From positions 411,322 through 475,321 of the forward strand of contig NZ_QOVA01000002.1 of NCBI RefSeq assembly GCF_003332275.1: a DNA stretch of 64,000 bases, read 5' to 3'. The DNA is from Edaphovirga cremea. Its GTDB lineage: Bacteria; Pseudomonadota; Gammaproteobacteria; Enterobacterales; Enterobacteriaceae. A program made the translations under genes and the position numbers. Of this stretch, positions 25,218 to 34,392 are shown piece after piece (position 1 is the first letter of the stretch; every line of letters begins with the position of its first letter). Under the pieces are notes generated by a model, which searched no databases, was not told where the DNA came from, and saw only the letters and a list, made by a program, of their open reading frames with translations.

Positions 25218-26036
25218 ATGTCCAATAAAGAAGTTCCAATTTGTCCGGAGCAACAAAGTATTAATACATCGCAGGGGAATTTAACATTCCGCTCCTGTGG
25301 TGAGGGCGATGCCGTTATATTTCTGCACGGTCTGATGGGCAGTTCCAAGGCGTGGGCATTCCAGTATGCAGCTTTATCCTCGCATTACAAAGTGATTGGA
25401 TGGGATGCGCCGGGCTACGGAGAGTCCGCGTTGGTTGATGCCGATATCGATAAGTACATTCAGATGCTGGACGAACTCGTTGAGACTTGCGGAGGTAAAA
25501 AAGTCTCCATCGTCGGGCACTCGATGGGTGGAACACTCGCCAGTCGTTATGCGGTGGAGCATGCTGATAAGGTCAAATGTGTGGTTTTATCTTGCACGCA
25601 TCCTGGCTATGCGGCGCCTGAAACCGCGCCCATGTCAGAAAAACTGGAAAAGCGCATGGTAGAGCTCGCCGAGATTGGTCGCGAAGCCTATGGCCGCAAC
25701 CGGGCGCGTGATTTGTTGCCGTTTGATGATGTGCCGGAAACGGTCCTGGCCTATGCCGCGATGATCGCCTCGGAAACCAATCCTGAAGGTCTGAGACGCG
25801 CATCCCGTATGCTCCAGCTTGCCGATAATCGTCCGTTGTTGCCAAAGATTAAGGCTCCTGCGCTGATTCTGACCGGCGAAAAAGATACCGTGGTGCAACC
25901 GCAACTCAAAGCAGACCTTCTCTCGCTGGTGCCGTTCACCCGACATATCGAAATGCCTGGTCTGGGGCATGCCCCTTATTTTCAAGCGCCAGAATATTAT
26001 AACGCGCTGCTTTATGATTTTATCTCCCAAAACTAA
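25218..26036 (+). CDS. Alpha/beta hydrolase
   Basis: A 272-residue alpha/beta hydrolase. The oxyanion region is FLHGLMGSSKAWAFQ, the nucleophile Ser is in VGHSMGGTLA, the acid is in LTGEKDTVVQ and the catalytic His in GLGHAPYFQ. It resembles C-C bond or ester hydrolases of the MhpC/haloperoxidase type. The ATG at 25218 is preceded by TGAGG and gives a normal N-terminus; a longer frame upstream runs into the promoter. The DcuC-type gene follows after 18 bp, so the enzyme probably acts on the imported compound or its ester or lactone. Confidence 0.82.
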   Translation: MSNKEVPICPEQQSINTSQGNLTFRSCGEGDAVIFLHGLMGSSKAWAFQYAALSSHYKVIGWDAPGYGESALVDADIDKYIQMLDELVETCGGKKVSIVGHSMGGTLASRYAVEHADKVKCVVLSCTHPGYAAPETAPMSEKLEKRMVELAEIGREAYGRNRARDLLPFDDVPETVLAYAAMIASETNPEGLRRASRMLQLADNRPLLPKIKAPALILTGEKDTVVQPQLKADLLSLVPFTRHIEMPGLGHAPYFQAPEYYNALLYDFISQN

Positions 26037-26054
26037 TTATATATTAAGGAAGAT

Positions 26055-27428
26055 ATGATGACTGGATTCTTAATAGGTATATTTGTTACCGTGTTAGCGG
26101 CCTGGTTTATAATAAAAAACTACCAGCCGCAAACGGTTCTGCTCTTGGCCGGTTTAAGTTTGTTAACCATTACGGCCGTATTCTTTCCTGAACAATCGAT
26201 ACTGTATGCAAAATCAAAATCGATCGGTTGGGTAGGCGGCGATATTTTTGCTTTCGTTAAAGAGTCGTTAACCACGCAGGTGGCGGGAATTGGTTTGATC
26301 ATTATGGCTGCGGGTGGTTTTGCAGATTATATGGATCATATCAAAGCCTCCAACTCGATGGTGGATATGTGTATCAAGCCATTGCAGATGATTAGAGCCC
26401 CTTATGTCATTCTGGCTATTGGTTATATTTTATCCCAACTTCTGCATGTGGCGATCTCCAGTGCGGCCGGCCTCGCCATGCTCTTGCTGGTGACGTTTTT
26501 CCCGGTCCTGGTGCGTTTGGGGGTCAGTAAGGCCGCCGCGGCATCAATGATTGGTATGTCGGCATTTATGGACCTCGGCCCGGCGGTAGGTACCGCTAAC
26601 CTGGCTGCGAAACATGCAGGAATGGAAACTGCGGTTTATTTTGCCCATTACCAACTCCCGGTCGCTGTCGGTGTCATGCTGGTGGTCTCGGTATTGATAT
26701 TCTTCACCGCACGTTACTTTGATGCCAAAGACGGGCACGTTGTCGTACAGCAAACGCATGAACAACAGGAACAGAAAGAGGGTGACAAGGTTCCATGGTT
26801 CTATGCCTTGCTGCCAATTTTCCCCGTTGTTCTGGTTATTGTATTCAGCCCGTTGATTGTCGCTACCATCAAGGTCGACGTTGTCACCGCGATGATCATG
26901 GGTACTATGCTGGCGTTCTTCTGTGAACTGTTCGTTAAGCGGGATTTCAAAGCGGTATGTAAAGGCGTTCAGGTCTTTTTCCGCGGCATGGGTTCAATGT
27001 TTACCAGTATTGTTTCCCTGTTGGTCTGTGCGGATGTCTTTGCCCAGGGCCTGCAAATCATAGGTGCCGTTGATTACATTATCCAAACTGTTCAAAATGC
27101 TGGATTTGGTTTCGGCAGTATGACGGTTGTGATGGCCCTGCTGGTTTGCGTTACCGCTGCCTTGACCGGTTCTGGCGTCGCCGCCTTCTTTTCGTTCTCA
27201 GGGCTGGCTCCAGGGATTGCCACTAAATTTGGCGAAAGCGCAGTAAGCATGATTTTACCTATGCAGTTGATGGCCGGTATGGGGAGATCGATTTCACCTG
27301 TCGCAGGTGTGATTATTGCGGTGAGTAAAGCGGGTGAGTGTTCTCCGTTCATGATTGTTCGCCGAACTGTAATTCCTGCCGTTGGCGGTATCATCACAAT
27401 GTTAATTATCAATGGTATTTTGAATTAA
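26055..27428 (+). CDS. DcuC-family C4-dicarboxylate transporter
   Basis: A 457-residue membrane protein with about 12-13 hydrophobic segments, close in size to E. coli DcuC (461). Matching blocks are PLQMIRAPYVILAIGYILSQLLHVAISSAAGLAMLLL (in pieces), VFFRGMGSMFTSIVSLLVCADVFAQGL and AGMGRSISPVAGVIIAVSKAG. DcuC itself exports succinate during fermentation. Here the pairing with a hydrolase and an RpiR regulator points to a dedicated substrate. AAGGAAG lies before tandem ATGs. Confidence 0.85.
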   Translation: MMTGFLIGIFVTVLAAWFIIKNYQPQTVLLLAGLSLLTITAVFFPEQSILYAKSKSIGWVGGDIFAFVKESLTTQVAGIGLIIMAAGGFADYMDHIKASNSMVDMCIKPLQMIRAPYVILAIGYILSQLLHVAISSAAGLAMLLLVTFFPVLVRLGVSKAAAASMIGMSAFMDLGPAVGTANLAAKHAGMETAVYFAHYQLPVAVGVMLVVSVLIFFTARYFDAKDGHVVVQQTHEQQEQKEGDKVPWFYALLPIFPVVLVIVFSPLIVATIKVDVVTAMIMGTMLAFFCELFVKRDFKAVCKGVQVFFRGMGSMFTSIVSLLVCADVFAQGLQIIGAVDYIIQTVQNAGFGFGSMTVVMALLVCVTAALTGSGVAAFFSFSGLAPGIATKFGESAVSMILPMQLMAGMGRSISPVAGVIIAVSKAGECSPFMIVRRTVIPAVGGIITMLIINGILN

Positions 27429-27445
27429 GTGATGGGTTTGATTTA

Positions 27446-27506
27446 AGTGAGTAAGTGAGTAAGTGAGTGAGTAAGCAAGAAGTGAGTAAGAAAGTAAGTG
27501 AGTAAA
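27446..27506. repeat. Degenerate AGTGAGTA tandem repeat
   Basis: Several copies of AGTGAGTA and shorter AGTA/AGTG units fill about 60 bp just after the dcuC-like stop. It is low-complexity DNA and slippage-prone, with no coding sense. Confidence 0.75.
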
Positions 27507-27528
27507 TAGGTAAAAGGTAGGCAGTTAA

Positions 27529-27562
27529 AAAGGGATCTGGCATTGTCATGTCAGATCCCTTT
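27529..27562. terminator. Bidirectional terminator
   Basis: AAAGGGATCTG and CAGATCCCTTT pair perfectly, and the inner GCAT/ATGT adds more pairs. T residues follow on both strands (five on the minus strand). It separates the dcuC-like and PDC operons. Confidence 0.8.
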
Positions 27563-27639
27563 GTCATATTAATACCCTTGGTGTCGATTTCTATTGCAAT
27601 AACGTTTTGAATATAACTCAATGCGGATACGGACTATTT

Positions 27640-28335
27640 TTAGAGGTAAACACCCTCGATAATTTCACACTTCTTATTGGCCATATCCCGGTCAACCCAA
27701 CTGCGTTCGGCTTCACCGGCCTGCGTGGCGGTTAATTTACCACTGTCGTGCAACTGGTATTTCTGCGCTTCTGCCAATAAACGTTCTGCATCGTGCTGGG
27801 GAATGACAATAACACCGTCGCCGTCACCGACGATGATATCCCCAGGATTAATATGCACACCGCCGCAGGAGATCGGGACATTCACCTCGCCCGGCCCGTC
27901 TTTATAAGGACCGGCTGGCGTACTGCCGGTGCCATAGACTGGCAGGGTCATCTGCTGAATGTTGTAGAGATCGCGCACCGGGCCATCCAGCACCACGCCC
28001 GCAGCCTGTTGCAGTCTGGCGTAGGTCAGCATGATCTCACCCATCAGCGCCTGACTGGTACCGCCGTCGTTTGACACCACCAGTACGTCACCAGGGCTCA
28101 ACATATTCAGTGCTTTATGCACCATCAGATTGTCACCGGCCCGCGCTTTTACGGTCAGCGCAACGCCAACCATATTTTCAGTGACCGGTGCAGAGAGCAG
28201 ACGAATCTGGCTGTTCATCGCGCTCAGGCGTCCCATGCAGTCAGCGATATTTGCCGCAGGAATGGTTTTGAATGCCGCAACCAGCTCAGGGGCAGGCAGC
28301 GTGCGCTGAGTAAATACTCGGAATCCAACGCTCAT
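27640..28335 (-). CDS. RraA-like aldolase, 4-carboxy-4-hydroxy-2-oxoadipate (CHA) aldolase type
   Basis: A 231-residue class II HMG/CHA aldolase of the RraA fold, which splits CHA into pyruvate and oxaloacetate (LigK/GalC/ProA). The metal and substrate segment is GVVLDGPVRDLYNIQ (Arg-Asp pair) and the later GTGSTPAGPYKDGPGEVNVPI and VHINPGDIIVGDGDGVIVIP blocks are typical. The start at 28335 (MSVGFRVF) has GAGGA 7 bp upstream; the longer frame overlaps the transporter gene. It is last in the galB-ligI-transporter-aldolase operon, which supports CHA aldolase over ribonuclease-regulator RraA. Confidence 0.87.
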   Translation of the reverse strand: MSVGFRVFTQRTLPAPELVAAFKTIPAANIADCMGRLSAMNSQIRLLSAPVTENMVGVALTVKARAGDNLMVHKALNMLSPGDVLVVSNDGGTSQALMGEIMLTYARLQQAAGVVLDGPVRDLYNIQQMTLPVYGTGSTPAGPYKDGPGEVNVPISCGGVHINPGDIIVGDGDGVIVIPQHDAERLLAEAQKYQLHDSGKLTATQAGEAERSWVDRDMANKKCEIIEGVYL

Positions 28336-28345
28336 AGCTTTATCC

Positions 28346-29647
28346 TCATTTTTGATCGATGGCCTGAGAGTGATATTCACCCGCATCATTTTGGTCAGGC
28401 TTGAACGTCTGCTGCATCACTTTTCTGTCCAGCACGCCGTCCCAGGCGGAGATAACGATAGCGGCAATGCCGTTGCCAATCAGGTTGACAATCGCCAGTC
28501 CGGTGCCCACGAAACGGTGGATCCCCAGAATCAGGACCATACCGGCGACAGGCACAACAGGCAGGACGATCAGGGTACTGGTGAGCATAACGAAGGCTGC
28601 ACCGGTCACACCTGCCGCACCTTTGGAAGTGAGCATGGCGACCAGCACCAGAATGATCTGGCTGGTCAGCGACAGTTCCGTGTTGGTGGCCTGGGCGATG
28701 AACAGAATCGCCATCGTCATGTACAGATTGGTGCCGTTAAGGTTAAAGGAGTAACCGGATGGCACGACCAGCGCCACAACGGATTTCGGGCAGCCCATGC
28801 GTTCCAGCTTGACCATCAGTTGCGGGAGCACGACGGATGAGGAGCCGGTTCCCAGGATAATCAGCAGTTCTTCCCTGATGAATTTCAGGTAGGCAAGCAG
28901 ACTGAAGCGGCAGAAGCTGGCAATCGCGCCGTAAATAAGCAGTACGAAGACAATCAGCAGCAGATAAAATCCCAGTACCATCTTGATCAACGGAATCAGC
29001 GAAGCCAATCCGTAGGCACCAATCGTATAGGCAATAGCACCGAATGCCCCGATAGAGGAGAGTTTCGAAATCAGATGAACATTATGGAAAAATACTTTGG
29101 ATGCGCTATCAACAAAATTAAAGACCGGTTTGCCTTTATCACCGATAGCGGAAAGCGAATAACCGAACAGAATGGAAACCAGCAAAATCGCCAGAACGTT
29201 ACCTGAGGAGAACGCACTGACGAAAGTTGCGGGAATAATATTCATCGCAAAATCGACCAGATTTACGTCCTTGGCACTTTCGGTATATTTGTTCAGCGCT
29301 GACGTATCCAGCGTAGTGGGATCGATGTTAAACCCAAGACCCGGCTGAATAATATGGCCGCCGAACAGGCCAATAACCAGCGCCACTATCGACATCACGC
29401 TAAAGTAGATCAGTGCCTTCCCGCCCACACGACCGAGTTCTTTCATGTCGCGCATACCGGCAATACCTGATACTACCGTACAGAAAATAATGGGCCCGAT
29501 GATCATCGCAATCAATTTGATGAAGCCGTCACCGAGAGGTTTCATTTTCACGGCGAGGTCAGGAAAGAAGTAACCGAGAGAAACCCCGACCACAATCCCA
29601 ACTATCACCTGGAAATAGAGCTCTTTATAAAATGGCTTTTTTTTCAT
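28346..29647 (-). CDS. DctA-type dicarboxylate:cation symporter
   Basis: A 433-residue member of the DAACS family. It has KELYFQVIVGIVVG at the N-terminus as in DctA, the serine-rich loop GTGSSSVVLPQLM, GYSFNLNGTNLYMTMA and TSKGAAGVTGAAFVML, all hallmark transport-core sequences. The start at 29647 (MKKKPFYKELYF) matches DctA; alternatives upstream are less likely. It ends 10 bp before the aldolase start. In this operon it probably imports PDC or an intermediate rather than ordinary C4-dicarboxylates. Confidence 0.9.
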   Translation of the reverse strand: MKKKPFYKELYFQVIVGIVVGVSLGYFFPDLAVKMKPLGDGFIKLIAMIIGPIIFCTVVSGIAGMRDMKELGRVGGKALIYFSVMSIVALVIGLFGGHIIQPGLGFNIDPTTLDTSALNKYTESAKDVNLVDFAMNIIPATFVSAFSSGNVLAILLVSILFGYSLSAIGDKGKPVFNFVDSASKVFFHNVHLISKLSSIGAFGAIAYTIGAYGLASLIPLIKMVLGFYLLLIVFVLLIYGAIASFCRFSLLAYLKFIREELLIILGTGSSSVVLPQLMVKLERMGCPKSVVALVVPSGYSFNLNGTNLYMTMAILFIAQATNTELSLTSQIILVLVAMLTSKGAAGVTGAAFVMLTSTLIVLPVVPVAGMVLILGIHRFVGTGLAIVNLIGNGIAAIVISAWDGVLDRKVMQQTFKPDQNDAGEYHSQAIDQK

Positions 29648-29757
29648 GTTTATCATTCCATCGTAATAACCGAGCTCTGTGCAAGGTATGGGTACAATCC
29701 TGGTGAACTGCACAGAGCCACCTATGTCTGTCGGATGCTCAGTCCTTCAAGTATCGG

Positions 29758-30639
29758 TCAAACAACCAGAGCCGGAAAGCCGTAGAGGCGAGCCGGGTTT
29801 TCGACCAGCAGTTTGTTGCGCAGACCTTCATCCTGACAAAAATCGAGCATCAGATTGACCAGTTCGCCATCGTTGGGCATGTCGTTGCTGATATTCGGGT
29901 GCGGCCAGTCCGTTCCCCACAGCACCCGATCCGGGGCGGTTTCGATAAGGGTCTGAGCGAAGGGAATCGCGTCATTGAAGGGGCGGACGCCGGCTGAAAT
30001 ACGCTCAGAGCCGCTGACCTTCACCCACGCCAACGGATTGTCGCGCATCAATTGCAAAAGCTGCTGGAATGGTTGCTGCTCCAGGCCCTGCGCGGTTTTC
30101 GCCCGTCCCATATGGTCGATGATGAACGGCAGATCGATTTTGCCGATGGTGTCTTCGTAGGTCAGAATATCCTGCGCATCAAGATGCAACACCACATGCC
30201 AACCGAGTGCCTTCACGCGTTGCAGAATCGAAAAGAACGTCGGTAAATCGGGTGCCCCGCCAAGATGCTGAACGAAATTAAAGCGTACACCGCGTACACC
30301 CCCCGCATGCAGGCGCTCCAGTTCGGCATCGCTTTCGCTACCGTCCACCATCCCGACGCCCATATAACGTCCGCCGCTGCGGGCAATGGCATCCAGCATT
30401 GCGCTGTTGTCGGTACCGTGACAACTGGCCTGAACGATGACCGCACGGGAAATACCCAGCCAGTCATGCAGCGCCAGCAGTTGCTCAAAAGGTGCGTCCT
30501 CCGGGGTATATTTACGGCTGGCACCGTAAGGGAAGCGCGAGCCGGGACCGAATACGTGGCAGTGGGCGTCACAGGCGCCGGCAGGCAGCGTCATTTTAGG
30601 TTTGATCGGATGGGGATCCGGTGCTTTACATGATTTCAT
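29758..30639 (-). CDS. 2-pyrone-4,6-dicarboxylate (PDC) lactonase, LigI-like
   Basis: A 293-residue amidohydrolase, exactly the length of Sphingobium LigI. It hydrolyses PDC to 4-oxalomesaconate. The block AGACDAHCHVFGPGSRFP, the VIVQASCHGTDNSAMLDAIA block, RGVRFNF, and VLWGTDWPHPN all match LigI as remembered; members of this family work without a bound metal. AGGAGTGAGTT lies before the ATG. It follows galB after 27 bp. Confidence 0.88.
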   Translation of the reverse strand: MKSCKAPDPHPIKPKMTLPAGACDAHCHVFGPGSRFPYGASRKYTPEDAPFEQLLALHDWLGISRAVIVQASCHGTDNSAMLDAIARSGGRYMGVGMVDGSESDAELERLHAGGVRGVRFNFVQHLGGAPDLPTFFSILQRVKALGWHVVLHLDAQDILTYEDTIGKIDLPFIIDHMGRAKTAQGLEQQPFQQLLQLMRDNPLAWVKVSGSERISAGVRPFNDAIPFAQTLIETAPDRVLWGTDWPHPNISNDMPNDGELVNLMLDFCQDEGLRNKLLVENPARLYGFPALVV

Positions 30640-30666
30640 AACTCACTCCTTGATTGACGTTGATGA

Positions 30667-31392
30667 CTAAGCCAGCTCGCCGCTAACCTGTGGGAAAATA
30701 CGTTGATAGCCTTCGGCATATTTTATTTTCAGGTTTGAGTTACGGGATGCCTGTACGCCACGCTGCAACGCGACTCGTGTGTAGTATTCCCAGAGATGTT
30801 CCTGCGCAGCCATGGACTCAAAGGCTTTGCTCTTCTTCTCCCAGACTTCCGTGATATCCAGCAGCACCTCAGGTTTCCATTCGCACTGTTCTGGCTGGTG
30901 GGGTTCAAACAGGAATACCGGTGGCGCACCAATAATTTTCTTCTCCGGGCAATGGCCGTGAGCCTGGGCAATGATTCTCGCTTCTTGTGCGACGTATGTG
31001 GCCAGCGGATGGTCGAAGTTATAGGGGTCTTTCAGGGAGTGGGTCAGAACGAATTCAGGGTTAATGTCGCGATACAGATCTGCCAGATTAAACAGCACCT
31101 CATCGCTGATGCGCAGCGGGTAGTCCCCGGCGTCCATAAACAGGATGTTTTTCGCACCGAGAATTTCGGCGGCTTGCTGCGCTTCTCTTCTGCGCGCCTG
31201 TTTTACCGTCGCCATTTCCATACCCGGCTGACGCCACAGTTTGGCCGATTCCCCGCGTTCGCCAAAGGAGAGGCAGACGATAGTGATATCCCAACCGCGG
31301 GAGGCATACAGCGCAATGGCACCGCCAGCGCGCCAGACAAAGTCAGCAGAGTGTGCGCTGACGACTAATGCAGTTTTGGTTTTCGTGTTCAT
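30667..31392 (-). CDS. 4-oxalomesaconate hydratase, GalB-like (PIG-L/LmbE fold)
   Basis: A 241-residue protein of the PIG-L/LmbE zinc family. The zinc motif is SAHSADFVWRAGG in place of the AHPDDE of deacetylases, as in GalB, and FVLTHSLKDPYNFDHPLA supplies the third ligand. Pseudomonas GalB hydrates 4-oxalomesaconate to CHA. The neighbouring LigI-like and CHA-aldolase-like genes make this role much more likely than sugar deacetylation. GAGGAG precedes the ATG; it is the first gene of the operon. Confidence 0.87.
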   Translation of the reverse strand: MNTKTKTALVVSAHSADFVWRAGGAIALYASRGWDITIVCLSFGERGESAKLWRQPGMEMATVKQARRREAQQAAEILGAKNILFMDAGDYPLRISDEVLFNLADLYRDINPEFVLTHSLKDPYNFDHPLATYVAQEARIIAQAHGHCPEKKIIGAPPVFLFEPHQPEQCEWKPEVLLDITEVWEKKSKAFESMAAQEHLWEYYTRVALQRGVQASRNSNLKIKYAEGYQRIFPQVSGELA

Positions 31393-31559
31393 AGTGACTC
31401 CTCATCCTTTCTATTGATGTGGACACGTTAACAAGCGCTGGAGTAATGAAAAAGACGCAAAGCGTACTAGCTGATTTGCATTTTCCGCATAACAGAAAGG
31501 GAGCCGAAAGCGACTCTTTTCAAGGCAAGGCAGGGAGAGTGAGGGAGAGATCGACAGGA

Positions 31560-32456
31560 TCAGGGAAGTGCTTCGTCACCAATACTTTGATGGAGGATCT
31601 CGATAGTGCGCTGTGCCAACGGTGTCAATTTGCGCTGCGCGGAAGTCGCCAGCACCACCCGGTTGAGAATGGGCGGTGACGTTGGAATTGCCACCAATCC
31701 CTCTGGACGATAGGGCGCGGCGAGGGCATTTGCCGGTAAAATCGCATAGCCGAAACCCTTCACCACCAAGGCCAGCAGGGAAGAGACGGCATCAATTTCC
31801 ATCACTACATTCAGGCTGACATTATGCCGGGCGCACTCAATCTCAACCAGATTACGCAGCATATGCTGGCGGCTGGGGATAATCAGCGGATAGCGAGCCA
31901 GATCCTGCAAAGGGATAACCGTTTCAGAGGCAATGGCTGCCGACGCGGGAGCCACAAGGCACAGTTTTTCCGTCCACAGCAGTTGGTAATTCAGGTGGGT
32001 ACTGGGTAACGGGTTGTACAGTAAGGCGATATCCAGTTCACCCAGTATCAGCCTCTTCTGGATCCAGTAGGTCAGGTTTTCTGTAATCGCCAACGAAGAG
32101 TCAGGAAACTCCGCAAAGAAAGCAGTCACCAGATCCACCGTCAACAATTTGCCCAGTGTCGGGGTCATCCCTACGGTCACCGTTCCTTTGAGAATTCCGC
32201 ATTCACCCTGCAGGGCCAATTCTGCCACCTCAACCTGACGCAGAATTCCCTTGCCGTGCTCGACCAACTGACGTCCCGCAGGCGTTAACGTCACGCCGCG
32301 GCCATTGCGTTGCAGCAGGGTTTGGTTGAGATCTATTTCCAGTTGACGTACCTGACGGCTGACCACGGATTGCGATTGATCCAGCGTAAGGGATGCCTGA
32401 GTAAAGCTACCCAGTTCTGCGACCCGGATAAAACATTGTAGCCTTTTCAGATCCAT
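31560..32456 (-). CDS. LysR-family regulator of the PDC operon
   Basis: A 298-residue LysR regulator. The N-terminal helix-turn-helix is FIRVAELGSFTQASLTLDQSQSVVSRQVRQLE and the rest is a periplasmic-binding-like effector domain. It lies 167 bp upstream of galB on the same strand, so it may share the promoter region or be read separately. An ATG at 32456 gives the usual start MDLKRLQCF; a GTG two codons upstream is also possible. A PDC-pathway intermediate is the expected inducer, by analogy with GalR/LigR. Confidence 0.85.
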   Translation of the reverse strand: MDLKRLQCFIRVAELGSFTQASLTLDQSQSVVSRQVRQLEIDLNQTLLQRNGRGVTLTPAGRQLVEHGKGILRQVEVAELALQGECGILKGTVTVGMTPTLGKLLTVDLVTAFFAEFPDSSLAITENLTYWIQKRLILGELDIALLYNPLPSTHLNYQLLWTEKLCLVAPASAAIASETVIPLQDLARYPLIIPSRQHMLRNLVEIECARHNVSLNVVMEIDAVSSLLALVVKGFGYAILPANALAAPYRPEGLVAIPTSPPILNRVVLATSAQRKLTPLAQRTIEILHQSIGDEALP

Positions 32457-32563
32457 GATCACTCAAGTCCCGCAATAATATGATTATATTATCCATTAGG
32501 ATAAGCGGTTAATGAGAGAAGGCGCTGTGAAACGGTTCACAGATGCGGCTTCTGGAGATTTAT

Positions 32564-33070
32564 ATGGAAATTTATAAGCAACTCGCATTTGAACCGGTAA
32601 CCGTCAAGGATATTGACGATCTAACAAGGATAATGAAACGCGCGTTTGATGAAGATACCCGCCGACACTTGGGAAAGGAGCAGGGCGGCCCTCCGGGCTA
32701 TGACAATGGCGATTTTATTCGTGACTGGTATATCAACGCTAAAAGCGATGCCTATAAGGTTTTCCTTCACGGTACGTTAATTGGTGCTGTGAACATCTTT
32801 TGCTGGAAAGATAATGAGCGATTTTTAGGAAATATATTTATTGATCCCTCTTATCAAGATAAAGGGCTGGGATTTCTGGTCTGGCAATTCATTGAAAACA
32901 AATATCCGAATACCAGGAAATGGCAAACCGAAACGCCGGGATTTTCCACGAAAAATCATCATTTCTATATCAATAAATGCGGATTCGAATTTGCAAAAAT
33001 CGAGAAGTTTGAAGGTGAGGCGCATTTCACTATTACCCTTGAGAAAAACATAATAATATCAATGCAATAA
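32564..33070 (+). CDS. GNAT-family N-acetyltransferase
   Basis: A 168-residue acetyltransferase with the acetyl-CoA loop DPSYQDKGLGFLVWQFIENKYP and the end motif TKNHHFYINKCGFEFAK. The ATG at 32564 follows GGAG and is preferred over an in-frame start seven codons upstream. The substrate is unknown. It is divergent from the LysR gene and convergent with the aPGM-like gene. Confidence 0.8.
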   Translation: MEIYKQLAFEPVTVKDIDDLTRIMKRAFDEDTRRHLGKEQGGPPGYDNGDFIRDWYINAKSDAYKVFLHGTLIGAVNIFCWKDNERFLGNIFIDPSYQDKGLGFLVWQFIENKYPNTRKWQTETPGFSTKNHHFYINKCGFEFAKIEKFEGEAHFTITLEKNIIISMQ

Positions 33071-33095
33071 AATAATTTTAAGACACATAGGGAAA

Positions 33096-33134
33096 TGCAA
33101 AGTAAGAGGTTTTTTTGCGCTACATCTTACTCTG
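33096..33134. terminator. Hairpin between convergent genes
   Basis: GCAAAGTAAGAGG and CATCTTACTCTGC pair at 11 of 13 positions around a T-rich loop. It lies between the acetyltransferase and the aPGM-like gene. No T-run follows the stem, so termination is only possible. Confidence 0.35.
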
Positions 33135-33140
33135 CCTGCC

Positions 33141-34382
33141 TTAACTTCCCTGCTTTTGGCTATACCCCATATAGTCAATAATAGTATGAATAAAATCAGT
33201 GCCTGATAGTCGGTTCAATCCTCCTTTTGCGCAGGCATGTTCATCAAACTGCACCACGTTATCCTGCCGTATGCCATTACCACACAGTGCGACCGGCACG
33301 GGCTCACCGGTGTGTTCTTTGACTTCACAGGGCGTTGAATGATCGGCGGCCAGGGCCAGATAGGTATACTCAGGCAGATTATCCAGTATCAGGCCGACCA
33401 TTTGATCAAAATGCTCAATGGCCGTGATTTTTTCAAAGGGCAGGTTATCGTGCCCGGCTAAATCGGTGGCCTTGAAGTGCAGAAAAACCAGATCGTTATT
33501 ATCCAGCGCCAGCAATGCACGTTCAGCTTTCAACTGAAAATTTGAGCTGATATTGGCAGTAAACAGTGGATGACTGTGCGTGCTATAACCCAACAATTTC
33601 GCTACGCCCAGTACCGTGGTTTCGCCTGCGATGCAGCAACCGTTGAATCCGTATTTCTGTGGCACTGATGCCAGGGGTTGGCACCGGCCTGGACCCCGGG
33701 TCAGTATAAAGTTGGCAGGCAACAGTCCCTGCCGTTTGCGCTCGGTATTAATGGGGTGAGCATCCAGAATTGCATGGCTTTTATTGAGGAATAGCTGCAT
33801 TAAATCAGCCATTTGCAGTGATTTCTCACTGTTGTCAATCGCCTGCGGTACGACATAAGGTTTGCCGTCATGTGGTGCCTTGGGGTCCGAGTCAGTAATA
33901 TTTTCACTGAGATTAGCACCACGAAAAACCAATACTGCCCGATGCTCGGTCGCTGCCTGCATATAAGCAGTGACGTTATCAGAAAGCACCATGCCATTTA
34001 CTGCGGCCACTAATTCAACCGTATTCTGATTAATCCGCCCAGCCCGGCGGTCAATAACAATGCCGTACTCATCGACCGTCGCCAAATTACAGCGAAATAT
34101 CACGTCACCTGGTCGGGTATCCATTTCAATACCGTAAGCTTCAATCGGTCCCCTGCCGGGATAATCATCTGGCCGTCCACCAAATAACACCAGATGTCCC
34201 ATATCTGTGCCAACGGGTATTCCTGGCGCAATCAAATCCATCATGCCACAAATCCCTTGTGACGCGACGCGATCAAGATTAGGTGTATGTGCTTTCTGTA
34301 AAGGCGTAAGTCCATTTAATAATGGGTGCGGGCGATCTCCCAATCCATCGGCAATAGCCACTATCGCTTTTCGATAATACAT
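33141..34382 (-). CDS. Archaeal-type phosphoglycerate-mutase-like enzyme (alkaline phosphatase superfamily)
   Basis: A 413-residue protein of the ApgM family, the cofactor-independent phosphoglycerate mutase common in archaea. The metal site is IADGLGDRPHP at the N-terminus and LALAADHSTPCEVKEHTGEPVP near the end, and PGRGPIEAYG is the substrate loop. The catalytic nucleophile position, a Ser in the GSD motif of archaeal enzymes as remembered, is Thr59 here (IPVGTDMGHL), as in some phosphonate hydrolases of the superfamily. It is 10 bp from an SLC13 transporter gene, so a glycolytic role is doubtful; it may process an imported phospho- or carboxylic acid. AAGGAT lies before the ATG. Confidence 0.8.
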   Translation of the reverse strand: MYYRKAIVAIADGLGDRPHPLLNGLTPLQKAHTPNLDRVASQGICGMMDLIAPGIPVGTDMGHLVLFGGRPDDYPGRGPIEAYGIEMDTRPGDVIFRCNLATVDEYGIVIDRRAGRINQNTVELVAAVNGMVLSDNVTAYMQAATEHRAVLVFRGANLSENITDSDPKAPHDGKPYVVPQAIDNSEKSLQMADLMQLFLNKSHAILDAHPINTERKRQGLLPANFILTRGPGRCQPLASVPQKYGFNGCCIAGETTVLGVAKLLGYSTHSHPLFTANISSNFQLKAERALLALDNNDLVFLHFKATDLAGHDNLPFEKITAIEHFDQMVGLILDNLPEYTYLALAADHSTPCEVKEHTGEPVPVALCGNGIRQDNVVQFDEHACAKGGLNRLSGTDFIHTIIDYMGYSQKQGS

Positions 34383-34392
34383 TTCTTAATCC

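Noticed and set aside
27640..28335. Annotation as ribonuclease-E regulator RraA
   Set aside because: The fold is shared, but position beside LigI- and GalB-like genes supports the CHA aldolase role.
33141..34382. Annotation as glycolytic phosphoglycerate mutase
   Set aside because: The Ser-to-Thr change and the operon with an anion transporter argue for another substrate.
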